Shown here one piece after another: positions 37,732-46,988 of a stretch of DNA of 64,000 nt; position 1 is the first letter of the stretch; the number at the start of each line of letters is the position of its first letter. The position numbers and the translations under genes were made by a program. The notes under the pieces were generated by a model. That model was not told where the DNA came from and did not search any database. It was given only the letters and a program-made list of their open reading frames with translations. The stretch comes from Competibacter_A sp037045535 (GTDB lineage Bacteria; Pseudomonadota; Gammaproteobacteria; Competibacterales; Competibacteraceae), in contig JBAOHI010000073.1 in assembly GCA_037045535.1 (NCBI GenBank), positions 248,001-312,000 of the forward strand. Direction: 5' to 3'.

Positions 37732-38892
37732 TCAGGGATTGGCGTTGGTGAAGTAGGTGAACTTGCCATCCTTGATCTGCAAAATCACCGCGCTCTTGAT
37801 CGGATCGCGCGAATCGGCTTTGAACTTCATGTCGCCGGTGACGCCCTTGTAGCTCGGCAGCGTGGACAGCGCGGCGCGGATCGCCTCGCGGTCAGCCTTG
37901 CCGGCGCTCTTGATCGAGCCGAACAGCAACCCGAACGCATCGTAAGTCAGGGCCGCCACGTCATCCGGCTTGGCGCCGTAGGCCTTTTCGTAGTCTTCGA
38001 TGAACTTCTTGGCGACCGGCGCGGCGTTGTCGGCGGCATAGTGAGTGCTGAAGTAATAACCGTTCAGATCGGCGCCGCCCAGAGTCAGTAGCTCGTTGCT
38101 ACCCCAGGAATCGCTGCCGATGAAGGGAACGTTGATGCCCAGCCGCTTGGCCTGCTGGACCTGCAACGGCACTTCGCTGTAGTAATTCGGCAGGAAGATC
38201 ACGTCGGGCTTGGCATCCTTGATCTTGGTCAACTGCGCCGAAAAGTCCTTGTCGTTGGTGGTATAGGTCTCGAACGCGACGATTTTGCCGCCCAGTTTTT
38301 CGTAATTGGTCTTGAAAACTTCGGCGATGCCCTTGTTGTAGTCGGATGCCACGTCATACAACACCGCAGCCTTCTTGGCTTTTAGCTTCTCCAGCGCGAA
38401 CTTGGCCAGCACGCCTCCCTGAAAGGGATCGATGAAGCAAGCCCGGAATACGTACTTCTTGGGCTGGTTGGTGGTGGCGTCCAGCGTGGTCTTGGGATTG
38501 GTGGACCACGGGGTAATCAGCACCGTCTCGGAACTCTCGGCGATTTCCGAGGCAGGAATCGCGTAGCGGCTGGCGTTGGGGCCCACGATGGCCAGCACTT
38601 CGTCCTGGGTAATGAGTTTCTGAGCGGCAGCGGCGGACTGGTCGGCCTTACCGGCGTTATCTTCCACCACCAGTTGTACCTTCATCTTCTCCTTGCCCAC
38701 TTGCAAGCCGCCGGCGGCATTCACTTCCTTGACCGCCATCTCGGCGGCATTCTTGCAGGAGGTCCCCACAGCGGGCATGTCGCCGGTGAGTTCAGCGATG
38801 ACCCCCAATTTCAAGGTTTTCTCGGCTCCCCAGACGGTGACACCCACCGAGATCAATGCGGAAAACAACAACAGGGACAGCGTTTTTTTCAT
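37732..38892 (-). CDS. livK: Branched-chain amino acid ABC transporter, periplasmic substrate-binding protein
   Basis: A 386-residue Leu/Ile/Val-type binding protein. Signal peptide MKKTLSLLLFSALISVGVTV with cleavage after VWGA; the mature part begins LKLGVIAELTGDMPAVG, then NAAEMAVKEVNAAGG and VVEDNAGKADQSA, as in periplasmic binding protein type 6. First gene of livKHMGF. Ligand specificity cannot be fixed from sequence. Confidence 0.93.
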   Translation of the reverse strand: MKKTLSLLLFSALISVGVTVWGAEKTLKLGVIAELTGDMPAVGTSCKNAAEMAVKEVNAAGGLQVGKEKMKVQLVVEDNAGKADQSAAAAQKLITQDEVLAIVGPNASRYAIPASEIAESSETVLITPWSTNPKTTLDATTNQPKKYVFRACFIDPFQGGVLAKFALEKLKAKKAAVLYDVASDYNKGIAEVFKTNYEKLGGKIVAFETYTTNDKDFSAQLTKIKDAKPDVIFLPNYYSEVPLQVQQAKRLGINVPFIGSDSWGSNELLTLGGADLNGYYFSTHYAADNAAPVAKKFIEDYEKAYGAKPDDVAALTYDAFGLLFGSIKSAGKADREAIRAALSTLPSYKGVTGDMKFKADSRDPIKSAVILQIKDGKFTYFTNANP

Positions 38893-39026
38893 AAATCCTA
38901 TGCTCCTGAAAGCCGTTGATTCCTGACGTTAAATACATCTTGAAGCAGCAAGGCCCGGTAAAATCGCGCTGGATACCCAACCGCCCGCATTGAGTATAGC
39001 CTTGGCGTCCAGATTTGCACTGCCAT

Positions 39027-40082
39027 TCACAGCGACCCCTTGGCCTCCCACGATGGTGTGATGATCTGCTCGGAACGCTTGCGACAAACCACTTCAAGCT
39101 GCTTAAGGCTGTTTTCCATATCGATGAGTCTTTCCAAAATGGCGTGGACATCGCGCAAGGTAAAAATCGCGTCGACATCCATCTCCAAATATTTTTGGCG
39201 CTCGCGCTGCTCGGCCCGTTCGATGGCGGCCTGAATGCTTTCGGTATTATCCACTTCGGTACCAAGTAGACGGATGAATACCCGAAGCTTCTGACGTTGC
39301 TGGGCGAGCCAATCCGTATAGCGATAGAGCAACTCATAGCCATCCTCGATCGAATAGGCCTTGTAGCGGAACTTGAGCTTGAGATCGCTGAAGGTGCTAC
39401 TCTTCAGAATCTGGCCTTTCTTCCACTGGTCGATGGTCAGCTTAAATTCGATGGGCAGAAAATCCACCCCTGCCTCAATTCGATTTTTGATGAAATCGAG
39501 ATCCTCCACTTCCTTCTCAACTTGCTCCGCCGTGAGACGAACCTGTTGATGTATCGCTTCGGTCCGGGTGTATTTCTTTCTCGGAATTTCAGCTGGCGTT
39601 GTGACGGCAAGCAGTCGGCTGCCCTCCTGCTCCGCTTCGAGCCACTCGGCAATGGCATCCTCGACCGCTTGCATGCGTGCCTCGACCCGTTCAGCTTCCA
39701 GTCGTTCTTCCTTGACACGTCGTGACTGCGCACGCTCACTTTCAGCCTGCCCCGCTGCCGCCCATTCGGCGATGGCCTGCTCTAAAATAGCCTTTTCCAC
39801 AGCCACTTGCTCGGCGGCGGCAGCTTCCATCGCTGCCCGCTTCGCCGCCGCCCGTTCCGCCGCCGCCGCCCGCTTCGCCGCCGCCCGTTCCGCCGCCGCC
39901 CGCTTCGCCGCCGCCCGTTCCGCCGCCGCCCGCTCCGCCGCCGCCCGCTCCGCCACCGCCATCCGCTCCTCTCTTCGCTGCCTCTGGATCCGGCTAAAGT
40001 ACGTTGTTACCCAAGCAACCAGTAAAACTATCGCCGCAACGCCAACCAACACGAGCAATCCCGTCAGTTGCCAGGCGTTCAT
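39027..40082 (-). CDS. Membrane-anchored Ala/Glu/Arg-rich coiled-coil protein of unknown function
   Basis: A 351-residue protein with one N-terminal transmembrane helix (about residues 5-28, GLLVLVGVAAIVLLVAWVTT). A low-complexity helix of AAERAAAKRA-type repeats (about 45-85) and more charged helix to about 150 follow. The C-terminal half is globular (about 170-340) with DFIKNRIEAGVDFLPIEFKL and DGYELLYRYTDWLAQQRQKL, with no recognised domain. The topology suggests a cytoplasmic coiled coil tethered to the inner membrane. It is monocistronic between livK and rdgC. Repeat number in the Ala-rich part may vary between strains. Confidence 0.7.
   Translation of the reverse strand: MNAWQLTGLLVLVGVAAIVLLVAWVTTYFSRIQRQRREERMAVAERAAAERAAAERAAAKRAAAERAAAKRAAAAERAAAKRAAMEAAAAEQVAVEKAILEQAIAEWAAAGQAESERAQSRRVKEERLEAERVEARMQAVEDAIAEWLEAEQEGSRLLAVTTPAEIPRKKYTRTEAIHQQVRLTAEQVEKEVEDLDFIKNRIEAGVDFLPIEFKLTIDQWKKGQILKSSTFSDLKLKFRYKAYSIEDGYELLYRYTDWLAQQRQKLRVFIRLLGTEVDNTESIQAAIERAEQRERQKYLEMDVDAIFTLRDVHAILERLIDMENSLKQLEVVCRKRSEQIITPSWEAKGSL
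39838..39965. repeat. GC-rich 15-base tandem repeat inside the coiled-coil gene
   Basis: Eight or so imperfect copies of a 15-base unit, CGCCGCCGCCCGNTC on the plus strand, alternate with CTTC or CTCC variants and encode the AAERA/AAKRA helix repeats of the gene at 39027-40082. The unit is a multiple of three, so copy-number change would keep the frame. Confidence 0.8.
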
Positions 40083-40261
40083 AAACTATCCTCGCGAACC
40101 CACTGAGCCCCGTACAAGTCGGGGCGATCCCGAAAATGGACTCGCTGGGCGGCGGGTAGAATCCTCTCCATCAACCCCTCTCAAAAGTAACGTCTAACGA
40201 CAAGCCCTGGAACCTCTTTCCGTCCCGATTTCGGTCTCATCACACGGGATCCGGTCTATCG

Positions 40262-41164
40262 CTACGCCTCGCCGCCGAACAACTCCAGCAGCCGAGGTAA
40301 CAGAAGCGCCAATTCTGCGGTCATCAACGCATATTCAGCATCAAAAACGGCCTCAGCCGAATCGGTCGCGCTATCCCGCAGCGATTCCCGAACGACATCG
40401 AGGAACTGTAATCGGCGAATCACCAAACTCTCGTCCAACACGAACGCAACCCGGTCATTCCAACTCAAACCGAGCCGAGCGGCTCGTTTGCCTGCCGCCA
40501 AATGACCTCGCATCTCATCGCCAGTCAGATCCTGGCCCCGGCAACGCACCACGCCGCCAGCGTCTCCCGGCTCCCGCAACTCGCAACTGTCGCCAAAATC
40601 GAATTCCGCTGGAGGGCGGCCTTCGGCCAGCCAGCCGGTCATGATCGCCGTCACGGACTGCTTGACCTCAAGCGGCATGATGGGCAACGTACCCAAGCTC
40701 TTACGCAATAAGCCGGTGATTTCCTCGACTCCACGAGCACTGGCGCTATCCACGACCAGCCACCCGCCTGCTGGGTCCAAATAAGCGTAGCCGCACCGAC
40801 CGCGCGTCAGTGCGTGAGGTAGCAGTCGCTGGAAAAGCTCGTCGCGCATTTCCCGCTTCTCCCGACGCCCCACGGGTTGCCGCCGCTGATCTTCGATGCT
40901 AGCGACACGCTCGGCCACCATCTGATTGAGTACGCTGACCGGCAACACTTTCTCTTCGATCCGCAAGCACAGCAGCACCCTGCCTGCCACGACATGCACT
41001 AGATCGATCGCCTTTCGACCCAGGGGAGGTACCCAACCCGCAGCATTCGGCTGATGGCTAGGGCAGGGTTGGAAAGCGTGTTGCTCCAATTGTTTCGCCA
41101 GACTTTCGATCGTCGGCGAGAAAGGCTCGGCAAACCGAAAAACCGTCAGATTTTTAAACCACAT
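40262..41164 (-). CDS. rdgC: Recombination-associated protein RdgC
   Basis: A 300-residue protein starting MWFKNLTVFRFAEPF, the typical RdgC N-terminus; it continues with LEQHAFQPCPSHQPNAAGWV and ends in the helical EALMT-type region. RdgC forms a ring around DNA and limits RecA-mediated strand exchange. The upstream in-frame start at 41230 is rejected because MWFKN is the conserved start. Flanked by an unknown gene and a divergent phasin. Confidence 0.93.
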   Translation of the reverse strand: MWFKNLTVFRFAEPFSPTIESLAKQLEQHAFQPCPSHQPNAAGWVPPLGRKAIDLVHVVAGRVLLCLRIEEKVLPVSVLNQMVAERVASIEDQRRQPVGRREKREMRDELFQRLLPHALTRGRCGYAYLDPAGGWLVVDSASARGVEEITGLLRKSLGTLPIMPLEVKQSVTAIMTGWLAEGRPPAEFDFGDSCELREPGDAGGVVRCRGQDLTGDEMRGHLAAGKRAARLGLSWNDRVAFVLDESLVIRRLQFLDVVRESLRDSATDSAEAVFDAEYALMTAELALLLPRLLELFGGEA

Positions 41165-41385
41165 GTAAAAAAAATCTTCACAAATAAAAATGAGATAGGC
41201 ATTATCCATCACCATCGCTGCCGTCGCCAAGCCAGATCAGTCGTTTAAGACACTCAGCACCGCACCAACAGAGAGGCGTTATATTGCAGTGCAGCAAAAA
41301 ATACACTATTCTTCTGTCGGCGAGGTCAAAAAGCGACCGATGATTTCCAACCGATATTTTTTCGATATTTTTGTGGAGACCCAAC

Positions 41386-41721
41386 ATGGCCAACGAGGCG
41401 CTGACTAAAATTTCCGAGCAGTACCAAAACTTCCTGAATCCAGTCGTCAAGGCGAACAAGCTGTCGGCTGCTAACTTGGAAGCTTTGGTCAATTTTCAGA
41501 TGAACGCCTTGCAGTCGTATATCGATTTGGCGATGGACCGCATGAAAACGGCTGCCAGCATCAATGACCCAGCCAGCATGCAAACGTTTCTGACCAGCCA
41601 AGCCGAGGCTATCGCCAGCCTCCATCAGAAATTCCTGGGCGATACCAAGGCCCTAGCCGACCTGATAGCGGGCTTCAAAGCCGAATTCGACAAGCTGATC
41701 CAGGACACGTTGCCGAAGTAA
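41386..41721 (+). CDS. Phasin-family protein (polyhydroxyalkanoate granule surface)
   Basis: A 111-residue helical protein with LSAANLEALVNFQMNALQSY, the phasin signature, followed by amphipathic helices; no signal peptide or transmembrane helix. Phasins coat PHA granules and control their size. TGGAGA lies nine bases before ATG 41386. No PHA synthase gene is in the window, so the PHA link rests on family similarity. A 10-bp inverted repeat follows at 41795-41830. Confidence 0.8.
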   Translation: MANEALTKISEQYQNFLNPVVKANKLSAANLEALVNFQMNALQSYIDLAMDRMKTAASINDPASMQTFLTSQAEAIASLHQKFLGDTKALADLIAGFKAEFDKLIQDTLPK

Positions 41722-41794
41722 TCGCGCCGTTCGCGCTCCCAGGACAAGCCGTAGTGATCGCCCTCTGAAACCCTTGTCTTTCCACGCTCGATTC

Positions 41795-41830
41795 CCGCCG
41801 GGACCGAATCCTCGAATTTTGTCCCGGCGG
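41795..41830 (+). repeat. 10-bp inverted repeat downstream of the phasin gene
   Basis: CCGCCGGGAC (41795-41804) and GTCCCGGCGG (41821-41830) are perfect complements with a 16-base loop that ends in TTTT. No T tract follows the second arm. It may terminate phasin transcription or protect the mRNA 3' end. Confidence 0.45.
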
Positions 41831-41996
41831 TCGTTGCGATCCATCGCTCATCGCCCGCGCCGAGTAGCGCCATCCTAAGCCTGGTTACGGCCGAGGCGAG
41901 ACCTAATCCGGCCCCCAGTCGGGAAGGGTGCTATCATTAGGCGCGAGTATTGCCAAACCCCAACCATCTCCCAAAGCACCCTGTTCCATCCCACCC

Positions 41997-43085
41997 ATGT
42001 CCACTACCCGAATCGTCGTCGGTCTATCCGGCGGCGTGGATTCATCGGTCGCTGCGCTACTGCTGGTCGAACAAGGCTTCGAAGTGCATGGCGTATTCAT
42101 GAAGAACTGGGAGGACAGCCACGAGACAGGCTATTGCGCTGCGGCCGAGGATTTGGAGGACGCGAAGTCGGTCTGCGAAACCTTGGAGATCCCTCTGCAT
42201 CAGGTCAATTTCACCGCTGAATACCAAGAACGGGTGTTCCGCTACTTCTTGGACGAATACCGGTGTGGTCGGACGCCTAATCCTGACACGCTATGTAACA
42301 CAGAGATCAAGTTCAAGGCTTTTCTGGATCACGCCAAGCGGCTGGGCGCCGACTTCATCGCCACGGGTCATTATGTCCGACGCGCGGCGCACGATGGCCG
42401 ACAGCGCTTGCTCAAGGGTTGCGACCCGGCCAAGGACCAGAGCTATTTCCTGTATGGCCTCGACCAGCGACAACTGGCCAGTGCGCTGTTTCCAATCGGG
42501 AATCTGTCCAAGCAGCAGGTTCGGGAGCGAGCGGCGGCGGCGGGCCTCGTCACCCACGCCAAGAAGGACAGCACGGGGATTTGCTTTATCGGCGAGCGCC
42601 GGTTTCGAGAGTTCCTGAGTCGTTATCTACCCGCTCGACCCGGACCGATCCATTCGATCGACGGTGAGCTACTCGGTGAACATAGCGGTTTAATGTTTCA
42701 CACCATCGGCCAACGACACGGACTCGGTATCGGCGGCCAGCGCGCGGGCAGCGGCGAACCATGGTATGTCGTAGGCAAGGATATGGAACATAATCTCTTG
42801 ATCGTCGCTCAAGGCCACGATCATCCCGGCCTGCTCCACAGCCGGCTGCAAGCCACGCAATTCCACTGGATTGCCGATTCTCCTCCGCATTCACCGCTGC
42901 GTTGCCGGGCCAAGATCCGTTATCGCCAACCCGACCAGCTTTGCGAGCTGGAAGCGCTGGACGCCAATGGCGCCCAAGTTCGCTTCGACCAACCGCAACG
43001 TGCGATCACCCCTGGCCAGGCTATTGTCTTTTACGCAGGGGACGACTGCTTGGGCGGCGGCATCATCGATGCCGCTCTCGATTGA
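41997..43085 (+). CDS. mnmA: tRNA-specific 2-thiouridylase
   Basis: A 362-residue enzyme that thiolates U34 of Lys, Glu and Gln tRNAs. The PP-loop is GLSGGVDSSVA at the N-terminus. Catalytic cysteines are Cys100 in TPNPDTLCNTEIKF and Cys196 in STGICFIGER. ATG 41997 is used (MSTTRIVVGL). hflD follows 23 bp downstream, the same order as in E. coli. Confidence 0.96.
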   Translation: MSTTRIVVGLSGGVDSSVAALLLVEQGFEVHGVFMKNWEDSHETGYCAAAEDLEDAKSVCETLEIPLHQVNFTAEYQERVFRYFLDEYRCGRTPNPDTLCNTEIKFKAFLDHAKRLGADFIATGHYVRRAAHDGRQRLLKGCDPAKDQSYFLYGLDQRQLASALFPIGNLSKQQVRERAAAAGLVTHAKKDSTGICFIGERRFREFLSRYLPARPGPIHSIDGELLGEHSGLMFHTIGQRHGLGIGGQRAGSGEPWYVVGKDMEHNLLIVAQGHDHPGLLHSRLQATQFHWIADSPPHSPLRCRAKIRYRQPDQLCELEALDANGAQVRFDQPQRAITPGQAIVFYAGDDCLGGGIIDAALD

Positions 43086-43108
43086 GCCAACCTCGCCGAT
43101 CCTGCCCC

Positions 43109-43726
43109 ATGCCTCAGACCGACCACGACCGAGTCATCGCGCTTGCCGGCGTCTTGCAGGCGGCCGATCTAGTGCGCGGCATCGCCCGGCGCGGCCAAGC
43201 CCGCATGGAGGATGTCGATACCTGCCTGGCCAGCCTGCTCAAGATCGATGCTACCAGCAGCATCGACATTTACGGCGACCTGCATCGTCTGCGCCCCGGC
43301 TTGCGCTTGCTGGAACAGCAGCTTGGCAATCCGAGCGATATCGAACTGACCCGTTACGCAATCGCGTTGCTCGGCTTGGAGCGAAAGCTCTCCCGGCGCC
43401 CCGATTTACTGAAGGCTATCGGCGCCAGCCTGGAGGAAATCATCCAGAACCTGCCTCACTTCCCGATCAACCACAGCAACACTATCGCCCGCTTCGCTGA
43501 TATCTACCTGAGAAACATCAGCACCCTGTCGCCACGCATCATGGTCAACGGCGTCCAGACCCATCTGAGCAACCCCGAAAACGCCAACCGCATCCGTGCC
43601 CTGCTGCTGGCCGGCATCCGAGCGGCTACCCTATGGCGACAAAGCGGCGGTAGTCGACTGATCCTGCTGCTGCGACGCAACCTTCTGTTGCGGGAAACCC
43701 GTTTGCTACTGACCCGCATTGCGTGA
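43109..43726 (+). CDS. hflD: High frequency lysogenization protein HflD homologue
   Basis: A 205-residue, mostly helical protein with the family segments VIALAGVLQAADLVRGIARR, IDIYGDLHRLRPGLRLLEQQ and RALLLAGIRAATLWRQ. In E. coli HflD is membrane associated and affects lambda CII stability; its cellular role is otherwise poorly known. Coupled to mnmA (23 bp). Convergent with relA, with 13 bp between stops. Confidence 0.93.
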   Translation: MPQTDHDRVIALAGVLQAADLVRGIARRGQARMEDVDTCLASLLKIDATSSIDIYGDLHRLRPGLRLLEQQLGNPSDIELTRYAIALLGLERKLSRRPDLLKAIGASLEEIIQNLPHFPINHSNTIARFADIYLRNISTLSPRIMVNGVQTHLSNPENANRIRALLLAGIRAATLWRQSGGSRLILLLRRNLLLRETRLLLTRIA

Positions 43727-43739
43727 GCACGTCACCGCC

Positions 43740-45884
43740 TCAGCTTTTCCGATAGGCCGCCATGATATTGGGTAGCTGACTGATTTTGTCGAGCACCCGG
43801 CTGAGTTGGACCACATCGATGATTTCCAGGGTCAACCCCATGCGCGCGATGGACGTTTCCTTATCGGTCAGGGTGTCCGCCCTCAGCACATTGACCGAGT
43901 CGTTGGCCAGAATCGAGGTGATGTCGCGCAGCAAACCGGAACGGTCGCGGGCAACGATCATGATATCCACCGGATAGGTGGCTGGCGTTTCCCCCCAACC
44001 GACCTCGATCACCCGCTCGTGATGCTGGTTAGCCAACCCCAGGAAATTAGTGCAATCCTGTCGATGAATGGTCACGCCACGTCCTTGGGTAATATAGCCG
44101 GCGATTGGCTCGAACGGCGCCGGCTGACAGCACTGTGCCATCTGAGTCAACAAATGCCCCACCCCACGGATTTTCACATCGTCCTTGCCGGGCTCGGGAG
44201 GTTTGAACTTGCGCAAGACCGGCAAACCCCCTTCCGCCGCAGGCGGCGCCGGCAACAGATCTTGCAGCCGGGCCACCACCTGCGCTGTGGTCAGCACACC
44301 CTGACCGATGGCCGCGCATAAATCCTCCAGCTTGGGAAAACCGAGTTGATCAGCCGCCTTTTCCAGCTTGATCTGTTTGATACCCAGCCGCTGGAATTCC
44401 CGCTCCAGGGCAGCGCGTCCAGCGGACACGCTCTTATCTTGATCCTGCTGGATAAACCATTGGCGGATTTTGGCTTTGGCCCGGTTGGTCTTGACGTAGC
44501 CAAGGTGCGGACTAAGCCAGTCGCGGCTAGGTCCGCCAATCTTGGTCGTCAGCACATCGACCTGTTCGCCGTTCTTGAGCTCGTAGGTCAGCGGCACGAT
44601 CCGGCCATCGACCTTGGCGCCCCGGCAACGGTGCCCGACCTCGGTATGGATGTGATAGGCGAAATCCAGCGGTGTGGCGCCTTGAGGTAATTCCACGATG
44701 GCGCCCTTGGGCGTGATGGCATAAACCTGATCCTGAAATGCCTCGGCCTTGAAGCGCTCCAGCCAATCGCCGTCGTCGGCTTCCTCGTCCCGATACTCCA
44801 GCATTTGCCGCAGCCAAGCGATCTGCTGTTCGGTCACGCTTCCCGGTCCCTTGCCACCCTCCTTGTAACGCCAGTGCGCGGCGATGCCCAACTCGGCGCT
44901 CTGATGCATCTCGTGCGTGCGAATCTGTACTTCCAGCGCGCGGCCCTCGGGACCGATCACCGCAGTGTGCAGCGATTGATAACCGTTGGGCTTGGGGTGC
45001 GCGATATAATCGTCGAATTCCTGGTGAATGTGGTTCCAAAGCGAGTGCACCGCACCAAGCGCGGCATAGCAGTCATTGACCGTGCCAACGATCACCCGTA
45101 CCGCCCGCACGTCGAAAATCTGCTCGAAGGACAGATTCTTGCGCTGCATCTTCCGCCAGATGCTATAGATGTGCTTCACCCGGCCACCGACCTCGGCGAC
45201 GATACCGGCCTGCCGCAGGCAACCCCGCAATTCCTCCATCACCCGAGCGATGTAGCGTTCCCGATCGGTGCGGCGCTCGTCGAGCGCGGTGGCGATCTGC
45301 TTGTAAACCGCCGAATCCAAATAGCGCAGGGCTAAATCTTCCATTTCCCACTTGATGCGCCCGATGCCCAATCGGTTGGCCAAGGGGGTGAAGATATCCA
45401 GGGTTTCCCGAGCAATGCGCCGCCGTTCCGCCTCGGGCGCGCGACTGAGCTGGCGCAGCGTGTGCAAGCGCATCGCCAGCTTGATCAACACGACTCGCAC
45501 ATCCTGGGCCATGGCCAGCAGCATCTTGCGCAGGCTTTCCAGTTGGCGGCCCTCATGTTGGCCGCTCTGGTGCAACTCGCCGATGGCGTCGAGCTTGATG
45601 ATCCCGTCTACCAGACTGGCGACCCCCGAACCAAATGTTTCCCGCACTCGATCAAGCTTGATTTGTGCGGTCGCGATCGATTCGTGCAACAGCGCGGCGG
45701 CGATCACCTCGTGATCCATGCCGAGATCGGTCAACAGATCGGCGACGGCCAAATCCGGTTCACCGCTCAGCACGTAAGCGTTTCGGATGCTCTCGATTTG
45801 AGAGGTCGGCCAGTCAATTCGAAGCGTATCGAGCCAAGTGTCGAAATCCGCGCCGGCCAGCGCGGTTTGCCTGGAGCTGACCAT
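43740..45884 (-). CDS. relA: GTP pyrophosphokinase RelA ((p)ppGpp synthetase I)
   Basis: A 714-residue long RSH protein. The N-terminal hydrolase region lacks the HD residues (AALLHESIATAQIKL where SpoT has LLHDVVEDT), so hydrolase activity is unlikely. The synthetase domain is intact: FDVRAVRVIVGTVNDCYAAL and HPKPNGYQSLHTAVIG. TGS domain (VYAITPKGAIVELPQG), a Zn-finger-like Cys region (AQCCQPAPFEPIAGY) and a C-terminal ACT domain follow. This is the ribosome-dependent stringent-response synthetase. ATG 45884 (MVSSRQTALAG) was preferred to the open extension to 46100. Confidence 0.95.
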   Translation of the reverse strand: MVSSRQTALAGADFDTWLDTLRIDWPTSQIESIRNAYVLSGEPDLAVADLLTDLGMDHEVIAAALLHESIATAQIKLDRVRETFGSGVASLVDGIIKLDAIGELHQSGQHEGRQLESLRKMLLAMAQDVRVVLIKLAMRLHTLRQLSRAPEAERRRIARETLDIFTPLANRLGIGRIKWEMEDLALRYLDSAVYKQIATALDERRTDRERYIARVMEELRGCLRQAGIVAEVGGRVKHIYSIWRKMQRKNLSFEQIFDVRAVRVIVGTVNDCYAALGAVHSLWNHIHQEFDDYIAHPKPNGYQSLHTAVIGPEGRALEVQIRTHEMHQSAELGIAAHWRYKEGGKGPGSVTEQQIAWLRQMLEYRDEEADDGDWLERFKAEAFQDQVYAITPKGAIVELPQGATPLDFAYHIHTEVGHRCRGAKVDGRIVPLTYELKNGEQVDVLTTKIGGPSRDWLSPHLGYVKTNRAKAKIRQWFIQQDQDKSVSAGRAALEREFQRLGIKQIKLEKAADQLGFPKLEDLCAAIGQGVLTTAQVVARLQDLLPAPPAAEGGLPVLRKFKPPEPGKDDVKIRGVGHLLTQMAQCCQPAPFEPIAGYITQGRGVTIHRQDCTNFLGLANQHHERVIEVGWGETPATYPVDIMIVARDRSGLLRDITSILANDSVNVLRADTLTDKETSIARMGLTLEIIDVVQLSRVLDKISQLPNIMAAYRKS

Positions 45885-46069
45885 AAGCACTCCCGAAAAA
45901 CGTCCAGAATGAAACGCGACAACCCCTGACCGGAAATCGGGCCAGGGAGCGGACGAGGAGTTTGAGCGGACGAATTTGCGTCGTCGAAATTTATTGGAAT
46001 AATCAAGCGACCCCCAGCCCACCCAATGTCGGGAAGGCTGGCGGAAAAGCGGGTAATACGAGGCGCGGG

Positions 46070-46465
46070 CTAGTTGTTCTTGGCACCTTGATCCACCCAT
46101 TGGCGGATCATGACCAATTGTGCCTCCGGCAGCTTGACCTTGCCGTGTGGCATCTGAATGGAAGGATCGACGCCGGCGCGACCTTCGATCAGCCGGTTCA
46201 GGCTGCTATTGAGACTTTGGCCGGGGATAATGACTTTACCCAGCTTGGTGCCCTTCATCAGATCCTCATACGTGGCCATCGACAGGCCCGTCTTTTGATA
46301 GCCCTCGCCATTAGGCGGGGTGTGACACTCCGCGCAACTCGCCTTCAGAATTGGAAACACGTCCTTTTGAAAGCTCACCGGCTTGGCCTGTTGCTCCCCG
46401 GAACAACCGGCTAGCGCGCCTAGCCCCAACACCAACGCGGATGCAAGCAGTTTACGAGAGTTCAT
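46070..46465 (-). CDS. c-type cytochrome lipoprotein
   Basis: A 131-residue exported protein with a lipobox LAGC (Cys21) after a hydrophobic signal, then one haem site CAECH (Cys44, Cys47, His48) in the setting FPILKASCAECHTPPNGEGY. That setting is typical of planctomycete-type and c552-type cytochrome domains that precede a MPHGKVKL segment supplying a possible axial Met. Predicted periplasmic, membrane-tethered electron carrier. Partner unknown; relA lies downstream on the same strand. Confidence 0.85.
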   Translation of the reverse strand: MNSRKLLASALVLGLGALAGCSGEQQAKPVSFQKDVFPILKASCAECHTPPNGEGYQKTGLSMATYEDLMKGTKLGKVIIPGQSLNSSLNRLIEGRAGVDPSIQMPHGKVKLPEAQLVMIRQWVDQGAKNN

Positions 46466-46988
46466 GGATCGCCCTTTGGATGCATTTTAGACGGGTTATT
46501 AATCGTATGGATCATGCGGTCATAATCTTATCAGACTATGGCCGTGCAGGGATGCCAACACGCGACGAAACCCACCAAGGCGCACGCTCCCCGGACAGTC
46601 CAGGCATCGGAGAGATCCAGCCGATCCACACTCCGAATCGACGCCCGTGGTGATGGGATCCCATCGACAGCTGACGCCTAGGGGTGGTCCACGCCGATCA
46701 TCCTGCCCGGAGCCCCGCATCGGCGCGTCCTCGCGGTGACTCTCGCCGAGCGGTATATTTTAAGTAGCCTCGATCGAACGGTGATACCCTCACCAACCAT
46801 CCTTTTGAGGATTCAGGTTATAATGAAAAGATTGGCACGCACGGCGCTTGACGTCCGGCTCCAGACGCCCCTCGCTCACCCGACGCCCCGCAAGGCTGCG
46901 ACACTGGCGACAACCCTCGACGGGCCGTTTGCGATACTGGAGCACCAACCACCGTCGGGCACGACTTCCACCGTCAACATAAAACAGG
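46466..46988. other. Leader region upstream of glgB with a possible -10 element
   Basis: The 523-bp region between the divergent cytochrome and glgB genes has no supported gene. A perfect TATAAT occurs at 46819-46824, but no good -35 lies 16-18 bases upstream, so promoter status is uncertain. If used, glgB would have a leader of about 160 bases. Confidence 0.35.

Noticed and set aside
39838..39965. CRISPR-like repeat array
   Set aside because: Contiguous 15-base GC-rich units without spacers, in frame inside a coding region.
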